The translations under genes and the position numbers were made by a program. The notes beneath the pieces were generated by a model, which saw only the letters and a list, made by a program, of their open reading frames with translations, had not been told where the DNA came from and ran no database searches. From positions 781,986 through 845,985 of the forward strand of contig LATX02000175.1 of NCBI GenBank assembly GCA_001466705.2: a stretch of 64,000 nucleotides of DNA, in the 5' to 3' direction. Every line of letters begins with the position of its first letter. Positions within the stretch are counted from its first letter, which is position 1. The stretch is from Moniliophthora roreri (lineage: Eukaryota > Basidiomycota > Agaricomycetes > Agaricales > Marasmiaceae). Positions 32,429-43,531 of this stretch are shown here, piece by piece.

Positions 32429-33570
32429 GTTTCTGGCAGAAACAGATGGAACAAAGAAATGACTATTTGACATTTCACCAATCCACTGTCATTTCTGATG
32501 TTCATTCCTCAACATGTTGCTGCTCTTCCCTTCACAGGGTAAGATGGTCAAAATGACAGATCAGCAATGCTGTGGAAAATATGAGAAAAACCAAGGATTC
32601 TCTGAAAAAACCCTGAAAATTCTACTAGTGGTGATTGAATGGTTTTTTCATGCAATTTGCCAGGAATACACTGAGAATCCACTGCAGAATATGTTGGGAA
32701 TCTACCAGAATCTGCAGGACCAGAAGAACCAGACAATTCCCTGAAAATTTCCTTGTGCTTGGTACCTGCCTCTACATATCATGTGGGTGCAATAATTATT
32801 CCAATTAATGTATGAAAAGGACATAGTAAAGAGAGTAATGCAGATATATTGACACTAATACTATTGATGAACATGTGATGTGTAGCTGAATAGACTAGAT
32901 GTATTGACAGCTGCAACTAATATGGCTCATGCAATCAATCATCTTCAGTGTGTTCTCCTGTAGACATATGAAACAGAGTCAGGGTGTGTTTAAAGGCAGA
33001 ATAGGGTGGAAAGATACCTTGATGAACAAGGTCTGGCAGTGCATCAGAGTTAAGACTTGATGAGTTGTGAAAGCTATCTGGGTTGCAGGTGTGAGATAGA
33101 TTCAGAACTAATGTCAAGTGAGATCTGGGTACTAAGGTCAGTGACGAGTCCTGGAGGGAAGCATAGGTTTACACATCTTATTGCCCATATATCCTTCCCA
33201 ACTAAGTGGAGTTGAATCGCAATTTTAGTCCTCTCTGGATCTATCTGTGAGAAATATGTCATTAAGACATCTTCATCAAGTATCATCAGTGCAGAGGGCA
33301 GGGCCAGCACCCTCTAAGTCAATGACACTTGATGATGATGTGGCATGTTGGAGGTCAAGGGGCAGATGTCACACTTGTGTAACACTTGTACTCAAAATTT
33401 CACTAAGTTCTTTTTATTGAGAGGCTGCTGAATTCTGGGGAATGTATGGTTTATTCTGGAAAATTGTAGACTTTGAGAATGCACAAGATAATAGCAGGTG
33501 AAGTTGTGAATTGTCTGTGGATTCTCAATTTTGGTCAGAAATTCTCACAATTCCCTAGTGGAGAATTCTA
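32429..33570. other. AT-rich repeat-derived sequence
   Basis: No gene is supported. Short open frames occur, but composition and frequent GAATTCTC/GAGAATCC motifs (for example 32590-32720) resemble neighbouring decayed repeats. Confidence 0.4.
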
Positions 33571-33999
33571 CCATTTCATGCTGTGCAGCTGTGCAAAACC
33601 AGAGATTATCACTGCAGAGGATGTGGAAAGAATCCAGTAATTCCACAAAGATTCTCATGACATTCTCTTGCCATTTCACCACTATTGTTTTTTCAGTAGA
33701 ATCTATATATTCTACAAATATTCTCAATAGATTCTTCTTGAGCTCTAACATTCTAATGTACATCAATGTCTGGACTTGAAAGAAAAATCTATATGCTGCT
33801 GTGTCCATGTGCACACTTGACTTGTGCTGCATCTGCCATATCAATGCATATAGTTGAGTCATGTTCTGCTCACCTTCTCAACTATCCAGAGATTGATAGA
33901 TATTGGGTGGAATTTATAGTCTTGAATGGGATAGCATGGCTCAGGTGTGCCTTCTACTTTACTTTTTTATGTTTCTTTGCTTACTCCTCAAGTCAGCAG

Positions 34000-34395
34000 T
34001 TAGATTGCTCCTGCAAGAGTTTTGGCTGCAGAAATAGGGTTTACAGTTTCAAGCTGCAGAATAGATGGAACTATTACTATTATCAAGCAGCTAACCAAGC
34101 TCTTCAGGCCAGAGAGGCAGCATTTTGTTGCTGCTGCCACTGATTTCTTTGACTCTTCTACCAATTCTTCATTATCCAGCTGATCCTCTGCCTCCTGATG
34201 TTCAGCTTCAGCCTTCTCAGTGCTCTTTTGATGTTTCTTGTATTCCTGAGCCATATAGTTCAGTTTCATTATAATACAGTCTATCAAATTGTCATTGGTG
34301 ATGTCTTTGAGCCTCTGTTCTGCTGCTAGACTTCCTGATGCATAGATATGTTCCAGAACCTTTTTCCCATGCATCTGGTTACTACCTTCTTCCAT
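34000..34395 (-). CDS. Possible transposon-borne ORF, helical and charged
   Basis: This 131-residue open frame contains a Lys/Glu-rich coiled-coil-like stretch (EYKKHQKSTEKAEAEHQEAED) followed by a hydrophobic segment (SCLIIVIVPSILQL). I do not recognise it. It lies in strongly CpG-poor repeat sequence with no supporting splice context, so it may be a remnant of an older gene. Confidence 0.25.
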   Translation of the reverse strand: MEEGSNQMHGKKVLEHIYASGSLAAEQRLKDITNDNLIDCIIMKLNYMAQEYKKHQKSTEKAEAEHQEAEDQLDNEELVEESKKSVAAATKCCLSGLKSLVSCLIIVIVPSILQLETVNPISAAKTLAGAI

Positions 34396-36273
34396 TAATG
34401 TACTCCAATTGAACTAAAGTAATGGTTTCTTTGTGGCAGCATTGAAGATGCTCAAAAACCTATGCCTCTACTATGAAAACACAAGGCCTGTGGTGCCAAA
34501 ATACCCCCGAAAAAGGTATATATATAGTTCTTGATTCTCAGTTTTGTTTTGCAAGTTGGTTTGGTGTGGTTCACTGTTACTGCAACATTAAGAATAATTC
34601 TCAATGTCTCACTTGGTAGTTCAGAGATGATTGCCTTCAAAACAACTTCTCAGATCAAAAATAGGTGTTTGTTTGTATAATATTTATCAGTTTTGTGGTT
34701 TTATCAATCACTTGGAAAGCAAATACTAGTATAGATTTTGACCAGAAACTGCCCAAAGAATAAACTTCTTCTAAGTGAGAACAAAGGTACCTCTTGTACC
34801 TAAATATAGCCCTCTTAGCTATGTTCTGCAATGATTCTCAAGAGGACAGATCTTCTAGACACTGCTAGCCTGAAACCCTCTCTGATTCATGTCGAAACAC
34901 CAGACTATACTGATGCATGTCAGCTACCCTCTTAGTAGACTGATACAATGTTTCTCTTATTAGAAAACATGCCTCTTGTATTAAAAACTAAGCTCTTTCT
35001 AGCTTTTATTTATATCTCTGGTTTGGGTTACAATTTCAGGTCTCAACTAGCCTGTGCCTCTTGCACAACTAAATAAGCTAGAGCCCAAAGTGGTTGAAAA
35101 ATACTGATTGCCAGTAGCTCTTCTACCTGAACAACATCATATACTCTGGTAACCAGTGGGCAGTATCTCTCCTGCCTTCCACCTACAAAACACATCCCCT
35201 TATATACCCTACAACATAAATAATCTAATATATCTGTCACAAATACAAATAAAACTGAGTCAGGTGATAAATATTATATAAACTGAGCTGTGTTTGGTAA
35301 TTTCTCTGTCACAGTGTCCAATTGTAGTCAGGCTTCATAGCCATAAACTCTTTTATTCTTTTCCTATAACGATTGTGCAGTCTTCTGACACTAACCATTT
35401 GCAATTTTCTCTATCAAACAGCTCTTCTTCCAACTCCATTTGAAAATATTATACTTCCATGCTGCTCTGCACAGTTCCTTCCTTCTCCGTCTACTATCAT
35501 CTGCCCTATAGACACATAATATGCTTCCATCTCTATGTTTAAAGTGTACATGTAAGCTCAGCTGTGCTGGTTTCTTGTTATACAGCTTTGTCTTCCATTT
35601 TTCTGTGATACAGGCACTCTTCCAGTAGCTGATCATCTATTTCATTCTTCAATTTGACATTCAGTATCTCAAGTATCCCTTGCCAATAATTTGTCATCCT
35701 CTGTTTCATATCTGTTTCTCAATAATATTCTTATATGTGTATCATTGAAGGCTTTTATTCTTCCTTCAAGTTGGGTATAGATTGAAAATATCATTAAAAG
35801 TGAAAATATTCCCTTTAGTATGCTTTCAATAGAGAAGTATTATGTGGTGTGGTTCTCTACAGGTTTCAGGATGCTCCTCTGTGTTCAGATTCACTGTTTA
35901 TTTTCATACTAGCAGTAGTTGGGTACCCTTGTATGGCCTACCATCAACCATTACTCTGCTAATATTTTATATTCTTCTCTACTACTTGCTTTGACTAGCT
36001 GCTCAGGGCTCACACTAGTCCTCAATTCCCTTGTTTATGTCATTTTCAACCATAAAAGTGCAAAATATTCTCTATTTGCATGTGAAATAAAAGGTAAAAG
36101 TTATGCATATCAGCATCCTTTGGCCAGGCATTGTTTTTTTCATCAATTCCAAAAGGAAACAAAGGTAAGGATGCACCCTTGAGCTTTGTACCAGTCAGCT
36201 TCTCAAGTGTTTTATTGACTAGAGTCTGTATTTGCATTAGCTTTACCAGTATCAACTACAGTAAGTGTTTCTG

Positions 36274-36582
36274 TTACTTGATTTCATTTGAACTTGCTGC
36301 CTTGACACTCTTTCTCAATGCCAGCTCTGCAAAATCCTCCTCTATCAAAGTCACTGGTCCATTCTCAGCACTATTCTCATTTTGCAAAACTTCACCACCT
36401 TCATTTGCTGACTGTCCTTGTACAGCAGTTCCTGTGCTACTATCACCATTGCCATCCTCATCAACATTCTCAATCTCCAACTGCTCTTCAATAAATGCAA
36501 CTCTATTCTTCACATCTTCAATGTCTGCCTTTAGTGCCTTTGCAACTTGAAAAAGTGCTTTGATTTTGTCTTTAGTGAGCAT
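36274..36582 (-). CDS. Possible transposon-borne ORF, acidic coiled coil
   Basis: This 102-residue open frame has heptad-like repeats (IKALFQVAKALKADIEDVKN) and an acidic Asn/Glu-rich middle. It resembles the style of the frame at 34000-34395. No family is recognised and expression is doubtful. Confidence 0.25.
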   Translation of the reverse strand: MLTKDKIKALFQVAKALKADIEDVKNRVAFIEEQLEIENVDEDGNGDSSTGTAVQGQSANEGGEVLQNENSAENGPVTLIEEDFAELALRKSVKAASSNEIK

Positions 36583-37305
36583 TTCATATTGTTTGAAGTC
36601 AGCTTCAAGCTCAGCTAGCTTTCAACAGGCCTGTCTAGACACTATGGATTTGGCCCTGGACCTTGAGCTTGAGGTAGATGAGTTGACATGGTTAGGGAGG
36701 GAAGGACAAATTCCAGCCAGTCAAGGACACAATGTCTTGTAGTCAATGATCTTCACTGTCAGCTATGAGCTCCAGAGCTCTAAGGCCAAAATTGATGACA
36801 TCTCAGGCACTGGCATTGATATCTGAAGCACTTTGCTTCTCTTCTACTTGCATGATTGGCAGCTGTCCTTTGTAAAATGAGCTTTATATGTCTACTATCA
36901 CTATGTACAAGGTGTTCTTTTAACATGGTTTTCTGATTGAGAAAACACTTAATCTTCTTGCAAAGAGAATTTTTATAAAACCATATATAAATTCTAAATT
37001 TCAATTGTGTCCTCTCAACAAGAATATGCCTGGAGAATACTAAATTTTCAGCAGCAAAAGATATAGAATTTTCAAATTCTGAGAATTAATAGATAATACA
37101 ATATATTAGAATAATTTCTATACTGAGAAAACATTAAATTTTCTCTGGTTGAAAATCCTCAGAAAATGCTGATAAGATAAGATAAAAATTCCATATTTTC
37201 TATTGTGGGAAAGTCAGAGAAAACACTAGGAAAACACTAGGAAAATAGTAGGAAAATCATGTGAAAACACTATATTTTAAAGCAGTTTTTAGATAGTTTT
37301 CATAT

Positions 37306-38193
37306 AGTTTTCCTTTTGTATTTAACATGTTTTCTCACTATTTTATAAGGCAGAAAATCTAGTATATTTGTAATTAGAAAATTAAAGGATAATTCTATAA
37401 TTTCATTATTATAAAATAATAAAAAAACACAGACTCTTCTGGAAATTAAAATCCAGAGTATGCTTGCTGTTTTCAATATGTGATGACAACTTGAAACTAA
37501 TAGAATTTTCTGTTCATATAGTTTTCCTTTTGTATTTAACATGTTTCCTTTGATATAAAATCCAAAATCTTATATTTATTTTCTAAATGTTTTCTCACTA
37601 TTTTATAAGGCAGAAAATTTAGTATATTTGTAATTAGAAAATTAAAGGATAATTCTATAATTTCATTATCATAAAATAATAAAAAAACACAGACTCTTCT
37701 GGAAATTAAAATCCAGAGTATGCTTGCTGTTTTCAATATGTGGTTCTTTTTATGCTATTAATACAAAGGAAATACACTCAGAATACTGCTATATATTTGC
37801 TTCCAGACAACACTCAGAAAATTCTATTAGTTTCAAGTTGTCATCACATATTGAAAACAGCAAGCATACTCTGGATTTTAATTTCCAGAAGAGTCTGTGT
37901 TTTTTTATTATTTTANTTATATTTATTTTCTAAATGTTTTCTCACTATTTTATAAGGCAGAAAATTTAGTATATTTGTAATTAGAAAATTAAAGGATAAT
38001 TCTATAATTTCATTATTATAAAATAATAAAAAACACAGACTCTTCTGGAAATTAAAATCCAGAGTATGCTTGCTGTTTTCAATATGTGATGACAACTTGA
38101 AACTAATAGAATTTTCTGAGTGTTGTCTGGAAGCAAATATATAGCAGTATTCTGAGTGTATTTCCTTTGTATTAATAGCATAAAAAGAACACC
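37306..38193. repeat. Local repeat cluster: direct copies plus a large inverted pair across a gap
   Basis: A unit of about 190-210 bp (containing TTCTCACTATTTTATAAGGC and CACAGACTCTTCTGGAAATT) occurs at 37306-37500, 37521-37741 and 37917-38095. The stretch 37743-37915 is the reverse complement of roughly 38020-38193, and the N at 37916 sits at one arm's inner edge. Either a hairpin-forming repeat or an assembly join of overlapping contig ends would produce this. Confidence 0.7.
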
Positions 38194-38491
38194 TTGTACA
38201 TAGTGTATACTCTGAATGCAACCTACATTCAAATTCATCACTGCCCATGTGGTATATAAAAGAAGGAAGGCAAAAATGTAGAGGAACAGTACCGGCTGGT
38301 GACCTAGGCATGCCAGATCATTCCAGAGAGAATGTCTGGAGAATCTGCATCATAACCTCAGTGGAACCTCTGCAGATCAATGACATTCTCAGGATATTCC
38401 CATTTTGGGGGATTTTGGAACACTTTCAAGAGAATCTCTGATGGATCAGCAGATTCCCTCCACATTCTCACAATGTGTAACCTGGCATTTT

Positions 38492-39169
38492 GCACAGTGC
38501 TATGTAATCACCACTACTGGTCTGAATCTCATTGGCAGTACCTGATTTAACAGTAGTGATGTCAGAAGCTGAAAATACTGAAGTAAAATGACTTGTGCTG
38601 ATGATGTATGTGTATTGCTTCAATGGCCCTTAAGATGGAGTTTCAGTTGATGTAGTCTCCTAGCCTGGCTCTTGGCTCTGTGTATGGTGTTTCTGAGTAG
38701 TGTTGTTAAAAGCTTAAAGTGCTATTTGATCACACTATGGACATCCTATCCACTTCCAAGTGCAATAATGGGAAAAGATGCCCAATGATGCCAAAACAGA
38801 TGCTAGGCAGATAGTCACACATGAGTCACATCATCCTTGTAGATAGATTGATAGATAATTGATCAACTTTATCTTCTTTCCTTCATCATTGTGCAGTTCT
38901 TAATGGTCAGCACCCCCTCAACAGCACAACAGCATCATGATCATCTCAAGAACAGATGCTGACATTACAACCAAAAGCATGCAGCTATTGCTGTGATTGG
39001 TGCTGTTGCATCATTTTTGCCCTCAATTGGACATAAGGAGTCACAGCCAATGAGAACATCCATGCTCACCAGTGAGCATGGATGCATGAGCTACTTACTG
39101 GCAGTTATCTGAGCAGCATATGAAAGGATTGATGAATAAAGAGTGATAAGATGGTAAGAAGAAGCAAGT
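38492..39169. other. Non-coding transition from repeat-rich to gene-rich DNA
   Basis: No gene is supported. CG dinucleotides become common again from about 39170. Confidence 0.4.
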
Positions 39170-39595
39170 TTACGAGAGTCTAAATGGGTGTGACAAGGAA
39201 AGGATGGGAAATCTGATGCCATCAAACAGCTCTCGTACGATACCCGGACCGGGGTAGACCTTCAATTCCGTGATGTTCACGGAGTCCGGACCAACTGGGA
39301 ACCCGGATCTTACATCATAGATAGTCACAGACTCACCAACGCTTTTATCCCGTCTGCAGCTTCTTCCACAACACAAAACCAATGCGCAACACATAATTTC
39401 ATCATTGGCAGACTTCTTGTATCCACATATGTCAAGATGTTTGGAATTGAGGTAGTAATAAATGTGGTACGTGAATGTGATAATAAAAGAAGGAAATGAA
39501 TGTGAGGGATGGCGACTCACGTTGGACTCATGGTGCCGCCAAAACACCTGGAAACGGTGGCCGACGTTTACACGGACTGGATCAGACTGATCCAA
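39170..39595 (-). CDS. Hypothetical small ORF, boundaries unsure
   Basis: This open frame of 141 residues has normal genic composition but no recognised family. Donor-like GTGAGT sites at 39519 and near 39343 (minus strand) suggest that parts of it are introns, so the true protein may be shorter. A cysteine cluster (CCALVLCCGRSC) lies in the middle. Non-coding status remains possible. Confidence 0.25.
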   Translation of the reverse strand: MDQSDPVRVNVGHRFQVFWRHHESNVSRHPSHSFPSFIITFTYHIYYYLNSKHLDICGYKKSANDEIMCCALVLCCGRSCRRDKSVGESVTIYDVRSGFPVGPDSVNITELKVYPGPGIVRELFDGIRFPILSLSHPFRLS

Positions 39596-40074
39596 CCGTA
39601 CGGCTCAATTTTGGCGTGTCCCAGTGCCACCAAACAGACCCTAAAAGTCTGGCCCGAAACTGTCATCGCGGGCTGAGGGCCATAATTTCGAAATGTAAAT
39701 AAAGAGCAACTCAGTTTGGTTAGAAAATTTACACACGAACGTGATAATTCTACTCAAAATTGAACTGTGGAAACGACAGGTGAAAAGGTCGCGGTCAGAG
39801 TAGATAGTCGTTTCTGGGCCGTTTCGTTCCTCGAATCCGGCGGGAGCCTGAGAAATGCCGTCAGAAACAGCCGAAACAGTTCTACTCTAACGATAAAAGT
39901 TGGTTGTACAGGGGCCACGAATGACTGTGAAATTTAGCGATTAATCTCAAGCCGACGCAAAGACGTGCTCTGCATATCATCTACTACACATCTTCCACTC
40001 CGTTTTCAGGGCGTAGTATTTAAATATGACTGATAACGACGAGGCGCCTATCATTGTCTTCATAAGCTCAAAGA
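39596..40074. other. Intergenic region
   Basis: No gene is supported. It lies beyond the 3' end of the 7TM gene and upstream of the small open frame. Confidence 0.4.
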
Positions 40075-41822
40075 TCATACTATAAATGAAACACGTACAT
40101 AGGATGCGTGTCCCTCTGTGTCGCTCTGTCGAGGTGATAGGAACAGTCTATCGTCCGGTATGTGCAAAATGGAGGGATTGACCCCTGTAAATGAGCGGGA
40201 CACCCTGAGACTTTCGTTTACCAAAGCCATGCGAGTTGTGAAGTTATCTCTGGAACCATCCTTTATCGGAGAGGGCGGTCTCGGTCTCGAGCAGGATATT
40301 TCAAGAATCGAACTCTCAGGCATTGGCGGCACAGAAGTCGAAAGATCGCGGGTGGCAAATTGGGTTGTGAGCTGCGTCCCATGTGCGAATACAAGTTCTG
40401 AGCACTTCGAGAGTGTTTGCGTTGATTCGTAACCTTCTCGGCGCGATACTGCTTCACTGGAATTGGATATGGATGCTGAAGACCGTCTCGTAGCCCAGTA
40501 TATGGCCACTGCATTTAGGGTGACCTAGGGAGAATGTGTAATGTCGGTCAGGACTGCATGATAATAAAGACGAGTGACACTGACATCCAAGCCGCAAGAA
40601 CCCAGGCATACCCACCCCAATTGATGCCCCTCGAAAGATGTAAGGACTGCGATGTTGATCTGAAAAATCAAAGGTCAGAGTGAAATATTATCCAGCAAAT
40701 AAAGAACTGACCAGAGAGGTTGTAAGTGCTGCAGCAGATGCACTGGAACCAGTCAGTATCTCGAATGTCATTTTGGATAGAACTCACACTAAAGTACGTA
40801 GGGCGACTAGCTTGATAGCAGGGCTCATTTTATGGCTTCTTAAAAGGGGCCAAAGAAATAGGCCATTCAGGAAGATGTTAATCCACCTGTTCGATATAGT
40901 GAGTCGAGAATGGGGACGTGATGTAAGAGAGTTACCGCACGCGTCGTAGCTGAGTAGGGGTATACTAGAATAGGCTTTCAACCCAATGACACAGACGCCA
41001 TCGTCCCTCCAGAAGTGAACTCGACCTGGACAATAAACCGATTGCTGAGAACTGACGCGTCGTAATAGATTAGGAGTAAACTACGTACCGATAACCGCGA
41101 GAACTATCACCCCGGCATATACCGCCACCATCACCATGGACAGGGTGTAAATGGGTGAACGAAAGCGGCTCGAGCCCAGTGAAGGCGACCAGACTACACG
41201 TGCCTTCTCAGCTATTCAGACAAGTCAGGCCAGAGTGAAGTCCAAAGGCTAGCGAGCTCCATACAGAGTAAGCAGTAGATCAGAAGTTTGGATGTTGTGT
41301 AGAACGCAATGCAAATATAAATCGCGGTTTGACAGGCCACCATATCGGTTTCCAGACCAATTCCGAACACAACTATCCCACCTTGGGAGGAGGAAGAGGT
41401 CATTGGTCATCGTCGATCGCCTCACGTAAGGATGATGGGACTCACTTGCAAAAAGGAATAACCAAGAGTCGACAAAGATGAGAGTGATACACCATCGTGG
41501 CCAAGTCATTTTTGAAATCGAAGTCCAGCTGGAAAACTGCTGCAAAGAACAGGAGAGACAATGAGAAAGAACGGATACGCCTGATTCTCAAGTTGAGCCA
41601 GGCATACCATAGAGTCGAATGGAGAGACTCACCGAGCAAGCATACCAGGGAGCTCAGTACTTGACATCCAGTAGAGGAGAAAACCACAGCCATGATGGAG
41701 GGACATGGAAACTTGCTGCAGGCACCAACCCATATATAACTTTGAGCAAAGTCTCGGAAGCGATCGATCCGGTTGGCGGAAGCCAAATCGTCGGGCTCAT
41801 TTTGAGTCCACGACGGTTCCAT
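40075..41822 (-). CDS. Seven-transmembrane-type membrane protein of a basidiomycete family
   Basis: Spliced exons (41646-41822, 41446-41539, 41265-41381, 41089-41211, 40941-41025, 40886 to about 40815, one or two small exons, then the last ending at 40075) encode a polytopic membrane protein. Hydrophobic segments include WCITLIFVDSWLFLFASG, CQTAIYICIAFYTTSKLLIY, YTLSMVMVAVYAGVIVLAVIG and WINIFLNGLFLWPLLRS. A late segment reads QLGWVCLGSCGLDVTLNAVAIYWAT. A serine-rich cytoplasmic tail of about 130 residues follows. The order resembles large agaricomycete families of receptor-like proteins of unknown ligand. Splicing between 40815 and 40660 is unresolved. GPCR function is not established. Confidence 0.75.
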
Positions 41823-42359
41823 GCACCCGTGTCATAACACCGACACCACTTACACCTCTGACACGCCCAATGTCATGACATTTCTGACAACAAACTCACG
41901 GTGTTCTTCGCAACTCCAGCCTAGCCGTTCGTTGAATCCTCTGAAGGACCTTACCACATAATCGTTCTGAAAGTCGGCGGAAGATCTTGGCATTCTACGA
42001 TTTTCCTAGGGCGGAACGGGAGGACTGTGCAGGACCGCCGAGGGTACTCGAGACCCTTGCCGTCAAAGTTCCATGCTACCTAGGGTTGCCTAAGTTTCTC
42101 TTCGCGCTTCGCGCCTCTCCTCATCTGCCATATTCACTATCCACTATATCAGTGTATTGTGCATCACTGAGTGAAGACTACAGTGATCACACATCTTGAG
42201 GTCCACTCATCGTACCTCCTTCTATTTGTAGGAGGGAATCACAGGTAAGTTACCAGACACTCCGCCGACCCCCAGGTAACTTACCTTGTAAGTTTGAAAT
42301 CGGTAAGTTTCTTAGGGTTCCTTACGCAACCCTAACATTGCTACCCTCGAAAATATATA
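41823..42359. other. Intergenic region with a short inverted repeat
   Basis: No gene is supported. AGGTAAGTTACC (near 42242) and GGTAACTTACCT (near 42275) form a perfect 12 bp inverted repeat separated by about 20 bp, and more copies of the GTAAGTT motif follow. Confidence 0.4.
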
Positions 42360-42612
42360 GGGTGCCGTTCGATGGCACCACGGACGTCCTATCCGTTTCC
42401 GCGTGTCAAAAGACTTGAGATCAAGTAGAAGTGAATATCGGTCTTCACACAGTAATGATTTTGGACCTGAGAAGGCAGGCATCCAGGCTTCAGCATGTGA
42501 CAAGCGGAACCGATGCCGGTCAGAAAAAAATAATAGATCCGTTTCGTGGAGAAATCGGACGGCTACAATTTTGCTGGGTCCGAGTAACAAACCGGTGCCA
42601 TCGAACAGGGCC
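42360..42612. repeat. Small MITE-like inverted-repeat element (about 250 bp)
   Basis: GTTCGATGGCACC (42367-42379) is perfectly matched by GGTGCCATCGAAC (42594-42606), with partial similarity a few bases outward. The interior is non-coding. Size and termini fit a miniature inverted-repeat transposable element. A weakly similar end (GGTGGCACTGGGAC on the minus strand) occurs near 39620-39640. Confidence 0.5.
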
Positions 42613-42875
42613 TAGGGTCATTTGGATTCGGGGCCTCTAACTTGCGACGATAAATGTAAATTCAGTAATTATAGGTGTATACAAGACAGTATGTGCCCAA
42701 AAAGTAGGAGTAGGAGACCGCACTCCTGGAATTCCGGACTCTCTGCTGATTCCTGAAGCCCAGAAGCTAGGTTCCGCAAAAAGGGCAAAGCCGGAATTAG
42801 GCCTAATAATCCAGGGTTCTCAGGGACGACCGAGTACTGAGCGCTCAAACCCTTTTCCCTCGGATTTCAACTATT

Positions 42876-43409
42876 ATGACGTTGACCTCGAGAAGTCGCA
42901 AACGAGGGACTTCCACCAACGATATTGGGCGTGTTACCAAGAAGCAAAAGACAGAACGTTCAAAGCCTCATGCTGAAGACATCCAAGTATGGGATATGTT
43001 CCACTGCTACTGTCCTGCTGGCCTTACTTGTATTTCAGTACCTCTCTACCATCGACGTTCCACTATTCTTCCCCCCTATTCCATCACCGCCCATGTTCTC
43101 TCCTCAAAGCCCTTGCACTTGTAGCCAACCATGGATCACCCATGGCATGCCAAACTTCCAGGACACATACTTGTTCTACGTCCCCTCAGATCATCCTGCA
43201 CTTTGCTCGCTTTCACTCGCAGTCGTCCCGCAGTCCAGCAGAAGCAGAAGCATACTCACATCTGTGACCAAGACTTCTCAGATCGACGAGATTTGGGAAC
43301 CGAGATCCAGTATCCTTCTTTCAGAAGATCGACACGAGCATCAGCCGATCAGCGCCATGTTCGCCGTGCCAAGTTCAGAGGACGTCTTTTGCTATTGATT
43401 CTCGGATGA
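42876..43409 (+). CDS. Possible spliced hypothetical protein
   Basis: An ATG at 42876 starts a basic segment (SRSRKRGTSTNDIGRVTKKQKTER has nuclear-signal character). An intron-like GTATGG...TTTCAG stretch at about 42988-43038 would join it to downstream open frames ending near 43398 or 43409. No family is recognised and the correct downstream frame is unclear. The local composition is genic. It is convergent with the ACC deaminase gene. Confidence 0.35.
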
Positions 43410-43531
43410 TAAGGCTCCTACACTAGCCTTGCAGGCATTTCTATGGTCCACGTCGCCATCTTCCTATCGTCATTTGCGGCCAATATGAACCCTCTTTTGT
43501 TTAATCCTATACTGCACAAACTATTCCTTGA

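Larger units (their letters stand above)
33578..38491. mobile_element. Candidate 4.9 kb inverted-repeat element
   Basis: The left end (about 33585-33700: GTGCAAAACCAGAGATTATC, then GAGGATGTGGAAAGAATCC) resembles in reverse complement the right end near 38380-38491 (which reads GTGCAAAATGCCAGGTTACAC, then GAGAATGTGGAGGGAATC). Both resemble the arms of the 1253-2612 element. The interior holds only weak minus-strand open frames and a local repeat cluster. It is either one large old element or two independent insertions of a short repeat in opposite directions; the sequence alone does not decide. Confidence 0.4.

Noticed and set aside
37300..38311. Several similar minus- and plus-strand open frames
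   Set aside because: They are translations of the local repeat units, change with each copy and cross an N.
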